Positions 24,311-35,910 are shown, counted from the stretch's first letter. The stretch is 64,000 nucleotides of DNA from Halictus rubicundus (GCF_050948215.1 NC_135149.1:9033001-9097000); one strand, 5' to 3'. Notes: generated by a model not told the origin, from the letters alone. Translations and numbers: made by a program.

Positions 24311-24484
24311 CGCTCCAACGGCGTTAAGACACTCTTCGTGGTCCTTGGGTGATCACGGATCAACGCTGCTGGGAATCGGCCTGGGATTTTGGAATTGCCG
24401 ATTAGTAAGAATTCAGGGGGTGGAAAAATCGTTTGTTAATTGGTGTCCTTGGTTTAGGACGGTTTCTTTCGGGGAGATTGATAT
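24311..24484. other. Unrecognised non-coding stretch
   Basis: Transition from the CpG-rich block into AT-rich DNA; nothing recognised. Confidence 0.35.
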
Positions 24485-24990
24485 GCCACGGAAAGTTGCA
24501 ATTGCAATTGTAAATTACGTACTATCATTTCTTTTAGACAGCTGAGTAAATAATTGTAAAACAATGTGGAATGAAGTGGAGAGTTTGGTAGTTTACTGCT
24601 TCTTGAATCTCATATTTCTGTTATTGGAAAATTTTTGCTGCATAATTTTACGCTGTGTTTAATTTGCCTTGACGCTTTGAAATGTTGTAAATCCAATTGT
24701 GAGTCGCGTAGTACAATTTTGTGCTCAGAGTTAATTGTAGAACAGTCTAGAATTTGGTATAGAGAATATTTTATGCTGTTCAATTATGCACTGTATTTAA
24801 TTGTCTTTCTGAAATTATTCAAAATTGCAATTGCAATTGCAATTGTAAATCAGGTGGTGTAATTTAAAAAATAGTCGAACTATTAATTGCAGAATAGAGT
24901 AGAATTTAATTGTGTACGATTTTTTGGGTCTGACATTCATGTTCTTGAACATTTTGTAGAGTGTAATTGTACGTTGTCTCCAATAATTTT
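24485..24990. repeat. Degenerate tandem array, three units
   Basis: Related units anchored at 24510, 24699 and 24844 (GTAAATTACGTACTATCATT, GTGAGTCGCGTAGTACAATT, GTAAATCAGGTGGTGTAATT) with similar following sequence (AATTGTAxAACA and onward). Two units are preceded by runs of CAATTG. Periods are about 189 and 145 bp. Confidence 0.55.
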
Positions 24991-25496
24991 ACTGGGCTTT
25001 GAAAGGGGTTTGTTTATTTATAAAAAATTTATTTTAGCTGCATCTTATTAATTTATCCAATGAAACAGAGCTATGGTTTCATTATTGTAAATATTAACAT
25101 TAAAATTACCGAGCGAGTACAATTATTAAATCATGAATGTACTGTAGAGGGAAATTATTGAATATATTCATTTATTCCTGCTGATATTGTAAGATTGAAG
25201 ATTTTTATGCACTCGAGTACAAATTAAAATTTTTCTATCGTGCTCTTCAATGCTACTTTTCGATGAGGCTGAGGATTTTATTTGATCACGAAGAAAATGG
25301 ATAACTGTATTTTTTAATATTTGCATTCAATTATATTTCATATAATCATCCATATTATAGATACATCAAAATCTGTAATGTACATATTGTAAAATTCGCT
25401 TCAGATTTTGAACAATCAGTCTCTTATCATTTTGATAAGAGTTTAAAGACATTTCAACTACTTAGCTTCGACGATTACAAAACTAATTGTCACATA
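24991..25496. other. AT-rich non-coding DNA
   Basis: No gene or clear repeat recognised. Confidence 0.35.
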
Positions 25497-25500
25497 TTAA

Positions 25501-25665
25501 CCGTGTGCGCTTGAATGACGATTCTGAAACGCCATTAAAAATTCCTACATTGTAGTTCACACCAATTTTAATATTACTGAATTTATTTGTGCTTAACAAA
25601 TTGCTGCAAAATTAGTAAACAACCTACCTGTCTTCTACAGCTGAAATCACTCCAAGCACAACGGG
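25501..25665 (+). mobile_element. piggyBac-like MITE (family P2), shortened copy
   Basis: TTAA at 25497-25500 and 25666-25669. The left part matches family P2 (ATTCTGAAACGCCATTAAAA, TATTACTGAATTTATTTGTG); the right third of the 26937 copy is missing and the end is CAAGCACAACGGG. It is 165 bp against 241 bp for the fullest copy. Confidence 0.7.
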
Positions 25666-25669
25666 TTAA

Positions 25670-26267
25670 GTTTCGAGGAAAACAATATTTACATGTCTTT
25701 CATTGATCTTCACAGTTGTAACATTTCATTGAATGCGACGTGTCTATTTATGAAACAGAAATGACCACGGAAAAGTCATGAATTACCCGAAACAATTTTA
25801 AACAACAACAAGGATCAAATTAATTTGATTCTCTTCACGCGAAACACAAACTCGTCGTCCCTCACGCATACGTAACGGTTCACACGGAACGCATTAACAT
25901 CGCAGCAAACGTTCGACCACCCACCCCTTAAAAAATCATCAAAACCGTTCCGAAAAATTCCAATGGAAACGTCACAATCGTTCACCTTCAACGCGATCCG
26001 AAATCATTCCGAAAACTCCATCGTTTCGAGACCATCGTATCAGCCCCTTCGCTTTAAAACATTCCGGAGAATTAAATGATCGCGCGGAACATCATCGTCC
26101 AAACCGTACTCGCTCGCGCGCGTCTCGTTTCCCTCGTCACCGAGAAAAAAGGCCCAAACAAGCTGATATAACCGTCGGGGCGGATAGTCGTGCTAAAAAT
26201 GACAGCAAGACACGATAAAGGAAATCACCGGTGGATCGTCGATTTACGTAACCCTGGTCGTTCCCCC
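25670..26267. other. Unrecognised non-coding stretch
   Basis: AT-rich, becoming CpG-rich after 25850. No gene recognised. Confidence 0.35.
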
Positions 26268-26318
26268 GGGGATAGGGGTGGGAGGGGAGGGAAGGGGAGG
26301 GGAGGGGAGGGGGGAGGG
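26268..26318 (+). other. Strong G-quadruplex-prone tract
   Basis: Nine runs of three to six G within 51 bp, separated by one to three bases (GGGGATAGGGGTGGGAGGGG and onward). The strongest G4-type sequence in the window. Confidence 0.75.
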
Positions 26319-26744
26319 TAACGTTGAAAAGCGATTGTCGAAGGATTGGCGAGGTGTCGACACATTCGTACATTCGTCCTCTGTCCCCGTCGACATTGGG
26401 GGCCATGGTATTTGTTTAGCGAGCACCTCGATATGACATGATCAGCGCATTAACCCCGCTCGCATTTTTTCATCCGCGCCGGTGGTCCTCTTCTGGCTAG
26501 CGCCTGCCTGGGATGCGTTTTTATCGATTCGTAGACCCCTGCCCCGATGGTGCCGTGTATCTGTATGTCCACCTCCACACGGCCAGCGTACAAAGCATCG
26601 ATAGAGAAGCATACAGATTGGACCGGGCGTCCCTCTTTTTCGAACGCAGCCCTCCCGCCCGGGGACAGCATCGCGAAACTTCCGAAGCGACCAATAATAA
26701 GACCCGGCCACCGCGATCTTTTCCATTCGCGAAATCCCTGATTC
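26319..26744. other. CpG-rich non-coding stretch
   Basis: Several frames overlap on both strands here (up to 125 codons on minus, 26442-26819) and none resembles a known family. Confidence 0.35.
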
Positions 26745-26936
26745 CATCGATTGCTGATTTCGCTCACGAGATCCTGCCGGTCCGTGCGATACCCGAGCAA
26801 TTGACAGAGACGGTTTCACCAGGGTGATTTCGAAAGTGCCGGTCGGTTTTCAATGCGAAGCTGACGGATAATCTTTGGGTAGTACGTGCTGAAACTGTTC
26901 AAGCTAGCGTTGCTTCATTATTGGGGGAGGTATTAA
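26745..26936 (+). repeat. Segmental duplication, unit 1
   Basis: Shares TCGATTGCTGATTTC, CGAGCAATT, GTGATTT, TGCxGGTCGGTTTT, GCGAAGxTGA and GGTAATCTTTGG-type segments, in order, with 27287-27520. The unit ends at GGTATTAA, exactly where a TTAA MITE is inserted. Confidence 0.75.
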
Positions 26937-27177
26937 CCCTTAGCACTCAAGTGCTGACTCTGAAGCACCACTAGAAATTGTTGTGGCAATATTTCAAGGA
27001 AATTACAAAAAATATTACAAAATATTTGTTACATTACAAAATTTGTATTCAATAGATTACCGAACATTTAAATATTATATGTGGAAATCGAATCAGTTTC
27101 GTATGAATAAAATGAAAATATTCTAGGACGGAAGAAAAATTTAGTTTTAGAATGAAAATAGCGCCGAGTGCAAAGGG
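26937..27177 (+). mobile_element. piggyBac-like MITE (family P2), fullest copy
   Basis: TTAA at 26933-26936 and 27178-27181. The ends are CCCTTAGCACTC and the inverse-type GAGTGCAAAGGG. The 241-bp body has no coding sequence. Two worn relatives lie at 22066 and 25501. Sitting at the end of one copy of a duplication, it can be compared with the uninterrupted second copy. Confidence 0.87.
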
Positions 27178-27286
27178 TTAATACGATCGATTCATTTCTC
27201 GTGGATCGTCCGGGTAGTTTTCGCTTCAGAAAATGACGGGAATATGGTAATATAATTTTAATATTTTCTCTTCCATCGAAAACCTG

Positions 27287-27520
27287 ATCGATTGCTGATT
27301 TCACTTATAAGATTATACCGATCCTCCTATGTACGAGCAATTAACAATAGCTTCGCCATGTGATTTTGAAACTGCTGGTCGGTTTTTGAGGCGAAGTTGA
27401 TGGGTAATCTTTGGTACGTGCTGGAACAACTGTTGAGAGTCGTGTGCTGAAGCGTGTCGCGTGAAACATGTTGCACTGATGTTAGAGCAATAGTTGCTTT
27501 ATTATTCTTGAAGGTATTAA
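27287..27520 (+). repeat. Segmental duplication, unit 2 (uninterrupted)
   Basis: Matches 26745-26936 in order, with indels. Its end, GAAGGTATTAATATTG (27510-27525), corresponds to the MITE insertion point of unit 1 and contains a single TTAA, as a pre-insertion site would. Confidence 0.72.
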
Positions 27521-29399
27521 TATTGTATTTTTAATTTTTGTGCTGCGTTCAGGTTGTTTTAAAGTTAACAAGTTATCGGAAAAGGGATGATGTAACTTGA
27601 TTTTAATGTATATAAGCTTCTCGTGTTATATCAGTCAGAGTATGTCAAAAATTGAGGGGTTCTTAAATTAAATCGAAAGAGTTACATGAGAGTAACGTTA
27701 ATGTAATTTAAGTTTGCGCAGAACTCGTGACACGTTTGGACGTAGGGGAATTAATTTGAAAATTGATTTAGTGCGTTCACTGTTCACACACGGAAAGTTG
27801 AATCTCCAGTGATAATTATAAAATATTTTTAGGCGATACCGTAACGCACCGCTTCAAATTGTCCGTGCAGATATAATTTCAGAAAATTGTAATCTTACAA
27901 AATGCGAATATTTGCATTTGTTTATCTACATGAATGTTATCATTGATAGCAGATCAGAAATTTTTTAAATGAAGAGATATTATTAGATCACATTACTGGG
28001 GATGATTTATTGGTCCACGATTGAAATTTTCATTGCTATAGGAAAGTCGACGAATAATTCACTTGGCTGTGAACAATAGATCTTTAAATAACCTCCTGCG
28101 AGTAATATATTAATGTTATATGTGATATATGTTTATTACTTGTTGTACGTATGTTATGATTTTGCAAGATTTTGATTTTGATGCGTTCACGTATAATATT
28201 TTGTACAAAGGTATTTTTACAATTTTAACAAATTGTCAAAAAATAAAAAAATCTCCTGTGTCTCATTTTGACCCGCCTAGCACGTCTAGCATTAATTTCC
28301 ATCATGTTTCCCCAAAAAGATCATCAAGCTCGGAATCGAATGAAATGTCAGCGGAAATGTCGACGAACGTGGAACAGAAGCCTGGCAAACAGTGCAGCAA
28401 AGAAAAAGCAACAGCTCGCTCGATCTAAATTCGTGGCGACACAGAAAATGAGATCTGTACACCGGGCCCTATCGGCGATAACTTAATTTCCATTCCCGGT
28501 CACTTCCAATCCATCACGGGAAGGAAAACACGAGCGCCGGCGAGCTAAAAGCCCAACAATATTTATTAATTCCGCGGAACACAGGGTATCGGTCGCCACG
28601 GGGCAAGATAATGTTCGGCGGCCGAATTGATCGCGGTAATATTAATCTTCGTTGGTGACGCGGGTAGATGCGTGCGGCTCGGCCGTTGCCGGGCTTTGGC
28701 GAGCTCGCTCGCGCTAACGTCTGCCGTGCGGCTCTCCGTCGTGCAATTTCGAAAAGCCCACGGTCCTTTTTGCGAGGCTATTCGCCGTGCCGGCTCGAAT
28801 TTTTTTAAAACCAATTTAAATTTACCGCCGTGTAGCCGTAAAAGGTGGATAATAAGTTTTATGGGCCGTGGGCATCGGCCATCTGCGATCGGTCATAGGC
28901 CGGTTACGTCCGTTTCGACGGCGATACATCGTCATACCGTAACCGAACGGCGCAACAACTACCCTCTCGTTACATCTCGTCGGTTCCGCCGCGTTGTACG
29001 CCGACATTCGTAGATACTTCGGCTGCGACGAATTGTTTCCTGTTCCGAGCCCTATTTCTCCTTCCCTCTCGTCCCTCTCTCGTTGTGTTGCATTGTGGAC
29101 TGACAGCGATTTTTGATGCAAATTTTTATTAGATCGTCCAATAAGCTCCTGCCGCTTGCTGTTCTATTAGTTCAATTCAGATTTCGAACCGTACCTTTAA
29201 AGTTACGAAAAATGTAATCACCTCCTCCATAAATTCCGCCTCCATTCCTTTATCTCCTCCACCTTGGCAAACGCCTTATACTGTTACTATAAAATTTCTG
29301 TTCTTCGTTAATGAGAAAATTAAATAGAACAACAATTTTTGGTGCCGATTTTGATTAGGTTTGCCCCACGAGTATGTGCCACTCACACTGTCCTACTGT
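27521..29399. other. Unrecognised non-coding stretch
   Basis: AT-rich to 28250, then CpG-rich at 28480-29010. Frames of about 80-128 codons overlap on both strands in the CpG-rich part; I recognise none. Confidence 0.4.
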
Positions 29400-30150
29400 T
29401 TAAAACCTCTAAAATCGTTATTTGACCTAGAGTGCGTTGCACTAGAGTGTGAGATAAAAAATATAGAAATAACAGAAGACAGAGGGGGTCAGAAAAAGAC
29501 AGGCTGTAATACCAATGACTGTAAAATGCTTGAAAAAATTCTTTCTGGAACGAAATTGCCATAAATTCGCAAAGTAAACTCAACCACCATACAATCGTAA
29601 GTGTTATGAATATTTGATTAGGTCAAATTACTGTTTCGGTCACTGTGCGTTTCACCAGGGATGAAACCAAATTATAGTAGTGGCAGAAGAGCGAGGGTAT
29701 AGTTATGGAGAAAGACTATAATTCCAGTGACTGCAAACTGGTTAAAAACTCGTTATCTTGCTTCAGATAACTTGTATAAATTAATGAGTAATGAGTATTA
29801 TGCTGATGAGTATATGAATACTTTATTAGCTAAAAACCTCTGACTCACAGTGTATCGCACCAGGGTGTGGGAAAAATTCTAGAGATAACAGAATAGAGAG
29901 GGGATGAGAAAGCAAAATGTTTAAAAAGTTCCTGTTTCTCGATCCAAATAATTTGAGTGAATTTGTAGATTGAACTCTTCCCTTCGCAGTGATTTCAGAA
30001 AAGTTGCAACAGGAAACTACCCCTGATGATGAATGTTAGTTAAAAATCGCAGTTTGGCGCATAGAGTGTCGCACCAAGGGTACGTAATGGAAAATCTAGA
30101 GATAGCAGAGTAGAGGGGATGAGAAAGCAAGAGAGGAGGAGAGAAACAAG
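29400..30150. repeat. Degenerate ~210-bp tandem array, four units
   Basis: Four related units share, in order, AAAACCTCT, a GTGCGTTTCACCAGG-type segment, a GATAACAGAATAGAGAGG-type segment, and GATGAGAAAGC. The CACC/CACT core lies at about 29440, 29653, 29858 and 30072, giving periods near 213, 205 and 214 bp. Units are strongly diverged, so simple repeat filters may miss it. No coding capacity. Confidence 0.75.
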
Positions 30151-30747
30151 GGGATGAGGGGTTCGATTGGGGGGGGGGGAGCGTGCGTCGACGCTCGGTC
30201 GAAGTGGCGCGAAAAGATTGCGGGAGAGAAAAGGGCGGGAAGTCGGTCCGGACCCGGGCTTTTATCGCTTACGGAAGTGCCAAACACCTGTGGAATAACG
30301 GTCCGGCCAAGTACATCGTTGGCGAAGAAAAACGAAAGTATTTAGCACGCGAGAACCGCAAGATGGGATTTTATTGTACGCGAGGAATATTCTACCCGGG
30401 CTGGCACTCTTTCTCTCTTTCTCCATTTTCTCTTTCGTGTTTCTCCTGTTCCTCTCTTGTCTTAGACAATGACCGTGGTTTCCTGCGATTTACGAGCCGT
30501 TTGATTTATCACGGCCACTGGATTTTCCTCGGACGTCACGATGAATCTTTATGCTGGCCACTTGCGTCCTCTATTTTTACCCGTAATTTATGGCCGCCTT
30601 TTTTTGAATTCGGTTTCGTACGCTCGTGGTGGAATTAGTCGAGTAAAGTGATCTAGAGGGGTGGTGCCTATGGCGATCTTGGGGTAAGATCGAGAAGTTT
30701 GGGTCGATTATTGATTTATGTAGAGGAATTTGCAATTTCTGTTGGAA
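30151..30747. other. CpG-rich non-coding stretch
   Basis: A G-rich run at 30169-30180, then CT-rich at 30405-30450. A 151-codon plus-strand frame (30183-30638) has no resemblance to a known family. Confidence 0.35.
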
Positions 30748-30749
30748 TA

Positions 30750-30971
30750 GGGTACGGGACAATTTCTGTGGGGGTGCCAATTACTGTGTCTATATTATTT
30801 ATATTTATTTTTAAAGGGTAATGCATATTAAAAAAGAGATACACATGTGTTAACTAATTTTATTGAAAAAAATTTAATATCTCTTCTTTAATATTCATTA
30901 CGCTTTAAAAATAGGTATAATTAATGTAGGCACTGTAATTGACACCCCCACAGTAATTGGGTCCCTTACCC
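30750..30971. mobile_element. Palindromic MITE (family C), copy 1
   Basis: TA at 30748-30749 and 30972-30973. The arms are GGGTACGGGACAATTTCTG and the inverse-type AGTAATTGGGTCCCTTACCC, and each runs about 100 bp to a short AT-rich centre. The shared inner sequence includes AATTACTGTG, ATTAATTATA and TTAATATTCATTA. The second copy is at 37119. Confidence 0.85.
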
Positions 30972-31035
30972 TATGTTGTGTAGAAAATTTCCTCCTTCTT
31001 TCTATGGGTTTGTGAGATTGTTTTCTGAAATGTGT

Positions 31036-31400
31036 AAATTGTTTTGTTAGTGAACATTGTATTTTATGCGCGAATTTATGTATTTTAACACTCCACTGTC
31101 TAAATACTCATTATTCTGTTAGTAGAAATTACATGTTATGCATGGTCTCCTTTATTTCAACCATCTACTATTCAAATAGGGTATTATGGATTATTTAAAT
31201 GTGTTTAATGCTTCTAATTATTTACTATGCACGCTAAATTAGTCGTTTGTGTTTGGATTGTGCTGTATATGAATTTTTTAAACTTAATTCTTCATGTAAT
31301 GTAACGAGCTTTTTTTCTGTAATACAAAAATTGTTTTGTTAGTGAAGATTATATTTTATACATAGCTCTGTTTATTCTAACCCTATATTATCCATATAGA
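31036..31400. repeat. Degenerate ~70-bp repeat units
   Basis: Three related segments begin with TGTTAGTGAACATTGTATTT (31045), TGTTAGTAGAAATTACATGT (31117) and TGTTAGTGAAGATTATATTT (31336), each followed by a CTxTxTTTATTxTAACC-type stretch and TATTATCCATATAG-like sequence. Confidence 0.5.
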
Positions 31401-31692
31401 GCTTAGAATTAGATATTATCCATATAAAGAATCTTAAACGAAGTGCCTACAATTAAGATAAAAAACATAACAAGAACGAGGAAATAAGTACTACAGTAGT
31501 TTCCATTAAAGAATTAAGTTTAAGAACTACAAGAGAACGAATATAAACGCTTCACCCTCATTTTTATCACAATCAAGAATCCCCAACAAACAATGACCAC
31601 CTCGAAGGACACAATTCCAAGAACATCGTGTAATCTACGAGCATAATCGAGCTCTATAATGCACAGGCAGGCATTAGCGATACTTAAAGAAC

Positions 31693-31830
31693 GATAATTG
31701 CTCGCGGGGGTGGAATAAGACGATAAGGAATCTTGATCGACGAACGGTGTGAATCAAGCATGCGTGCAAACCTAAAAGACAAGGCTGGCATAGGTGTAAC
31801 AATAATAGGTTGTAAATTCAAGTGCATAAG
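31693..31830 (+). repeat. Duplicated segment with conserved core, copy 1
   Basis: GATAATTGCTCGCGGGGGTG then GAATAAGACGATAAGGAATC and TTGATCGA; the ~53-bp core is over 90% the same as at 32498. Flanks match more weakly (GCATGCGTGC, GGTTGTAAATTCAA). Confidence 0.8.
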
Positions 31831-32067
31831 CATGTTAATGTTTCGTTTTAAACAGTCTCGCACATTATCCCTTGAACAGAAAAACAAGATCAAGTTGCTT
31901 CTACTTTCTTGAAGATTTGAAAATATCGACAAATTATTTTCAACGTACTAGAATTATTAGAGAAAGAAACAAATTTCTATATGGCTCTTGCAATTGATCT
32001 AAACACTTTTTATTTTGCATGAAAATCCACAATCTATATATGTAAGAGTTACTGTGCATTGAATGTA

Positions 32068-32127
32068 CAGTGAGTTTTCTATATATGTCAGACCTATACG
32101 GCAGACCTGATAAATGTCGATTCACTG
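32068..32127. mobile_element. Family A MITE, ends only (60 bp)
   Basis: TA at 32066-32067, CAGTGAGTTTTCTATATATG at the left and AAATGTCGATTCACTG at the right, then TA. Almost all the interior is missing. This is either a deep internal deletion or a minimal hairpin form. Confidence 0.75.
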
Positions 32128-32497
32128 TATTTGAAGATTTAACCCCTAACTGATATACTAGGGCCTCTCATGACCCGAAAATAATTTTTGTGCACTAACA
32201 GTTGCTATTGCATTGTACGGGAATTGTAAATATCAAGTATCTCTAACTTACAGTCTTAAATTCTATACTTAAAGGCATCTCAGAAAATTTATACAATATT
32301 TCAGAAAAGTCTTGGTATGATACCAAATATACTACTGTCGAGTAAAATTGATTTGCATTCAGTGACTCGATAAAAATGAATATTAATTACTAAATATTAA
32401 GACTTTCATATTGAACATTGTACTGCCATTTTTGGACGTCCATATTGAAAATTATACTTTCCAGAACAGTCGAACGTATCGTTTTTGAGCAGTCGTC
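32128..32497. other. AT-rich non-coding DNA
   Basis: No gene recognised. Confidence 0.35.
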
Positions 32498-32660
32498 GAT
32501 AATTGCCCCCGTGGGTGGAATAAGACGATAAGGAATCTTGATCGATGAATGACACTGGATCGGGCTTGCGTGCGCGAGCCCGAAACACCTAAACGGGGGG
32601 GGGGGGGGGCATAAGGATAACAACGAGGGGTGCGGGGATCGGTTGTAAAGTCAAATGCGA
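32498..32660 (+). repeat. Duplicated segment with conserved core, copy 2
   Basis: Second copy of the 31693 segment, 805 bp downstream, in the same orientation: GATAATTGCCCCCGTGGGTG then GAATAAGACGATAAGGAATC. A 15-base G run (32595-32609) is present only in this copy. Confidence 0.8.
32595..32609 (+). repeat. Poly-G run (15)
   Basis: Uninterrupted run of 15 G inside the second duplicated segment. Length may be affected by assembly error. Confidence 0.9.
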
Positions 32661-34055
32661 TACTTGGCCGACCGTTTCGCTTTGGGGCTTTCCCCTCACA
32701 CTTTCGGGATCGGCCGCGGGATGGTCACCATGGTAACTCAAGCTCATAATGATCTTCCAGCGGCAGGCCAGAGTCCGGCACTCTTCTCACTTACCGACAC
32801 ACTCGAAAACCACCCGCAAAGCCCCCGTACACAGAGTAGCCGTGACATCGACCACGCCAGGGATACGTGGCGAAGGCTCATCTTATTACAATAAAGTTAT
32901 CGCAAACTTCGTTCCGCAAGGTTGATCGGCCCTGCGCAGGATCGGGGGATGCGGGTCAACCGTGTATCCTTGAAAGTATTAACGCAAGCAAGGAACGCTT
33001 CGAGTTTGTGCCGCTGGTTCACTGAAACGATGCATATCCCTGGCGGGAAATATGTGGACGTTATACAGATATGTCGTTTGCGAAGAAAATTGCATATTTC
33101 CTGGAAACTGCATCATTTGTGCCACAATTACTGTAGTGTAAATCTTATAGGTAAACTACAGCTTCTTTTGTGAAATAAAAATTTTCTCCATTGATTGCAA
33201 AGAGATAGGAGCTAATTGAAAATATCCTGCTTCCCTTAAAAAATTTTTTCAGTTGAAAATAACATCCTTAAATTTTTGTATTCCCCTCGCTGTTTTAAAT
33301 TTCACCTAAAAACCGTTTCAACCTTTTCCACGAATTCATGAAATCCACAGTCTTCTTAAGTTTTGTAGCCTATAAATTATGTTCGTTGAGACTCTTCGAT
33401 CATTTAAAAAAATTCTTAGTTCTTATTTTTTGTTCGATCAGTGAATATTCATGAACGACGGTGTGCTATTTAGTGCAGTCTTTTAAGTTAGATCGAATTT
33501 TTATGCCAGTAAACAATATGTTTGGAACATTTTTCGTAGCGTAGAAGGTTGGAAAGTAATTGTAAATATTGAAGCGATAATGATATAAAGTGTATGTGCG
33601 TTGTACGAAGGTGAAGCTTTAAGGCAATTATTACGAAGAATGCAGTATTTTAAAAATGTATCAAGGCTTATTTGTTATTGTGCGTGCCTTCTACGACAAT
33701 TGTAGGTTTATAGTAATCGCTTGAGTTCGTATTTTTGAGAGACCTTGTACTCGAAAAGCAGTCCAACCAGTTTGCTGGAATATTTACACGATATTCCAAA
33801 CGATTTTGCGGCTTAAATGTTACACGACGAAAAGGGCGACCTGGTTAAAATTGTACGCTACACGGGAGTTCTGTTTAACGCGGATAAAATGTATCCGCGC
33901 TGCGATAGGGAATCTCGTGTTGGTTTTGTGGGCGTTCGTACGATGTGCGAGAATTATCGGTCGATTAGGGCCGGGACGTTGCAAATTTTATTCAAATTTA
34001 CCAGTCATTCGACACGATTAAAATATAACAATTTCTTTAGCTGAAGAATTTTATT
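32661..34055. other. Unrecognised non-coding stretch
   Basis: No gene recognised. A 75-codon plus-strand frame (33817-34044) has ordinary composition but runs right up to the family A MITE and overlaps another open frame, so I do not call it. Confidence 0.35.
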
Positions 34056-34057
34056 TA

Positions 34058-34264
34058 CAGTGAATTCACGATGTATGTCAACAACACGGTTCTTGCCAGC
34101 GTCGTATATCGTCCAGGAGACATACCCCGAGCAGTGTTATGTCTACATTCCTCAGCGTCCGAGCCCTCTCGTGCTTCGTGGCCTCTCACGGGTCCCGCAG
34201 TAGTGGGGATAATTCCGCGACGTTTATCATCCAGGCCTTGGCGACATATATAGAGAAATAACTG
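34058..34264 (-). mobile_element. Family A MITE, reverse orientation
   Basis: TA at 34056-34057 and 34265-34266. Starts CAGTGAATTCACGATGTATG and ends ATATATAGAGAAATAACTG. The body is the reverse of the 631 copy. One of the best preserved copies, 207 bp. Confidence 0.9.
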
Positions 34265-34462
34265 TATTTTGGGTTGCTTGAAGTTAGGGACGCATCTATA
34301 GCCCGATGGTTCATTGTTGTTTTGTGCTCACAAAAGTGATGCGAGGTCAAAATAATAAGAATAGAATAATGTAATAGGAAAGACAGGATTTTTTATAGTA
34401 ATTATTTTTGCAACCCTTTAGTACCTTCTAGATCTTAAGAAATTATGATTTAATTAATGAAT
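34265..34462. other. Spacer between two family A copies
   Basis: AT-rich, nothing recognised. Confidence 0.35.
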
Positions 34463-34582
34463 CCCCGGCGTCCGAGGCATCTCGTGTATCGCGGCCCTTC
34501 ATGGGGTGTACTCCGCGGTAGTGGGGATAATTTCGCGACGTTTATCATCTAGGCCGTGACGACATATATAGAAAAATCACTG
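34463..34582 (-). mobile_element. Family A MITE, truncated
   Basis: Only the half with CCCCGGCGTCCGAGGCATCT through ATATATAGAAAAATCACTG remains, followed by TA at 34583-34584. Same orientation as the copy at 34058, about 200 bp away. Confidence 0.85.
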
Positions 34583-34584
34583 TA

Positions 34585-35849
34585 TACGCGGAAATATTCG
34601 ATCGAATCATTGAAGACTCTGCAGATCTAAGTACATTTGCAAAACGAGCTTCAAACGGATTCTAAAAATTTAGAAGACTCACAAATTAACATACTAATTA
34701 AAGAGGAACAGTCAGATTGATGAGTCGTTTCTATTCTTTTCTCTAGCGAACGTTGCAACCGGCGCAACATTTCCCAGCCGTGTCCGGCGTAGCAAAAATG
34801 TATTTCCCCGTTTCTAATCCCCGCGCAAGCAAACCTAAACTCTTCGGAGGCTTACGCTCGTGATTCACGGGTGTTCCTCGGGCTCGAAAGAATGCATTGC
34901 CCAGTTGCGGTCCAGGCCAAACAAGCCGCGGAGGTCGGAGAAATTGTATTTTTTCCGCGGAACAGCCAGGGCAACGGCCCGTTTACCTCTCTGTATACGA
35001 AATGAAACGAGTCGACTTTGTTAAAGTGCAACACGACACCGGGCCGACGCGCGTCCGAATTAAGAGGCCACTCTAAGCGAGTTGTTTCCGTACAAGTTTG
35101 CGGGGCCGCGTTGTCGCGAAACGCCCGAGGACACCGAGGTCGGTGTTACGAAAAAAGGAGGAGCGAACAAAGAAAAAGAAACAAAAAACAGAAGCCACGC
35201 GAAGAGAAGGAGATAGGAAGATGGACACACACCGAAAAAATAAAAGGGTGAAAAAGGACGCGAGAAAGGAATAAATGAAGCTTAACTCAATCTGTACCGC
35301 GGCCCAGGGTAGTAACACCGGCCGGCGCGAAGCGGGCCTGTCTATCAATTTTTCAAAAGCAATTTTCATTTCGGCGAAATTTTATGCCATAAAAAAATAG
35401 GAGCGTTCCCGAGGTTCCCGGGCGAAGAGCAACGTTACAGCCGGGCCGCTGGAACGCGGTAATGCAAAACGCATTCATTCCGACGCGGCTGCATTCGTAA
35501 TGACCCCGGCCTGGTATTTTAATCAGCGGCGTAACTATAAAAATTACGTGGCCGCGATCGCGCTAACCGCGGATATTAAATTAAGAACGTCGGCCCCTTA
35601 CTTTCCGGCAGAACTTTATTAATCCGAGCAACACTGCGTAACCGACCACGTTCAACACTGCGATCTCGTCGCTCTTTTCTTCTATGTACGTAATAATGGA
35701 TCATTTCTCGACACCTTTTAAGACATTAATCGAATTATACGCCTAGTTATTTATTCACCTCTCGCGTATTTAAATCGCAGTCTTTTCGAACGCGTTTACG
35801 AACTCGGATTTTTGACCACGTTTTATTCATACCTTAACTGTCTGGCAAT
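34585..35849. other. Unrecognised; CpG-rich 34740-35660
   Basis: No gene recognised. 35380-35700 has TAAT/ATTA motifs in a GC-rich setting and may be conserved non-coding DNA; a genome comparison would tell. Confidence 0.4.
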
Positions 35850-35851
35850 TA

Positions 35852-35910
35852 CAGTGAATTCTCGATATATGTCAACAACACGAGTCTTGCCAGCGTTGTA
35901 CAATGGGGTA
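35852..35910 (-). mobile_element. Family A MITE, interrupted copy
   Basis: TA at 35850-35851, then CAGTGAATTCTCGATATATG and the usual CAACAACACGAGTCTTGCCA. The family sequence stops abruptly at a GTTGTA and unrelated DNA follows. Confidence 0.85.
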
